46,472 nucleotides of DNA from assembly GCA_904393115.1 (NCBI GenBank), contig CAJFMX010000018.1, positions 1-46,472 of the forward strand. Direction: 5' to 3'. Shown one piece after another: positions 46,390 to 46,472 of this stretch. Source of the stretch: an uncultured Clostridia bacterium (GTDB lineage: Bacteria; Bacillota; Clostridia; Christensenellales; UBA1750). A program made the translations under genes and the position numbers. Below the pieces are notes generated by a model. It searched no databases and was not told the DNA's origin. It was given only the letters and a program-made list of their open reading frames with translations. How positions within the stretch are numbered: the first letter of the stretch is position 1; each line of letters begins with the position of its first letter.

Positions 46390-46472
46390 AGATACCACAT
46401 CAATCCCACGCTGACTTTTGCTCAACCGATACAGCCGGAGGGCTGGATAACAAGAAAAGGCGGTATGCGCCC
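46375..46472. mobile_element. Probable insertion-sequence end at the right window edge
   Basis: The last hundred or so bases are near 50% GC, unlike the neighbouring genes, and begin exactly where the HTH gene loses its family pattern. On the minus strand one frame is open for about 31 codons and ends near 46378, which could be the tail of a transposase, but no family is recognised. No inverted repeat with the left-end transposase region was found. Confidence 0.45.

Noticed and set aside
44592..46409. 605-codon minus-strand frame over the DUF4340 gene
   Set aside because: Antisense artefact of codon bias; no recognisable motif.
1..46472. CRISPR arrays, prophage genes, toxin-antitoxin pairs, integrases
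   Set aside because: No regularly spaced repeats and no phage, toxin-antitoxin or integrase motifs were seen in any supported reading frame.

Overview
The window is a 46.5 kb piece of a high-GC (roughly mid-60s percent, estimated by eye) Gram-positive genome. It looks like an anaerobic, probably host-associated Clostridia-type Firmicute. Supporting signs are lipobox lipoproteins, a glycine T-box ahead of a single-chain glycyl-tRNA synthetase, a VanG-type resistance operon, a Bce-type peptide-sensing module, LplB/YtcP-type sugar permeases and the [FeFe]-hydrogenase maturase HydG. Both ends run into sequence that looks foreign: a partial IS1182-like transposase at the left, and a helix-turn-helix gene broken by AT-richer sequence at the right. 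This suggests that the assembly stopped at insertion sequences.

Layout. 0-6.4 kb (all minus): MATE exporter; GH127 glycosidase plus Gfo/Idh/MocA oxidoreductase; SsuC/SsuB-like permease and ATPase with no binding protein. 6.7-10.1 kb (minus): ABC exporter; tRNA-Glu(CTC) and tRNA-Gln(CTG) under a consensus promoter; a 6S RNA candidate; a LacI-family regulator. 10.2-17.0 kb (plus): complete vanG-type operon vanR-vanS-vanW-vanG-vanXY-vanT. 17.0-19.7 kb: flavodoxin-like protein (minus), then a structured leader, a TM1266-type regulator and hydG. 19.8-25.2 kb: BceR-BceS, a BceR box, BceA-BceB and a family GT51 peptidoglycan glycosyltransferase. 25.3-27.7 kb: ABC ATPase plus permease. 27.8-30.8 kb (minus): SufB/SufC pair and a degenerate 5'-nucleotidase-like surface protein. 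31.0-34.1 kb: DUF4358 lipoprotein, MBOAT acyltransferase and DHHW protein. 34.2-38.2 kb: T-box/glyS (minus), phosphodiester glycosidase, and two convergent GNAT acetyltransferases. 38.5-46.1 kb: two tandem solute-binding lipoproteins, LplB and YtcP permeases, and a DUF4340 membrane-anchored protein behind a large palindromic operator.

How the genes work together. The main theme is the cell envelope and antibiotic defence. The van operon should make D-Ser (VanT), join it as D-Ala-D-Ser (VanG) and remove D-Ala-ended precursors (VanXY), under VanRS control. The ligase carries D243, F252 and R324, and the racemase carries N695, which match my recollection of the residues that define VanG and VanT_G. 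BceRSAB should sense and detoxify peptide antibiotics, and the GT51 enzyme polymerises glycan. MBOAT/DHHW/DUF4358 probably O-acylates an extracellular polymer. The second theme is import and breakdown of plant or complex glycans (GH127/Gfo, LplB/YtcP with two binding proteins).

No obviously new multi-gene system is visible. The most promising less-explained items are: the structured, terminator-ended leader and repeated motif ahead of TM1266/hydG; a surface pseudo-phosphoesterase that lost most metal ligands; motifs shared by the two binding-protein promoters; and the palindromes at the vanW and DUF4340 promoters. All functions are inferred from sequence motifs read by eye; no database search was run.
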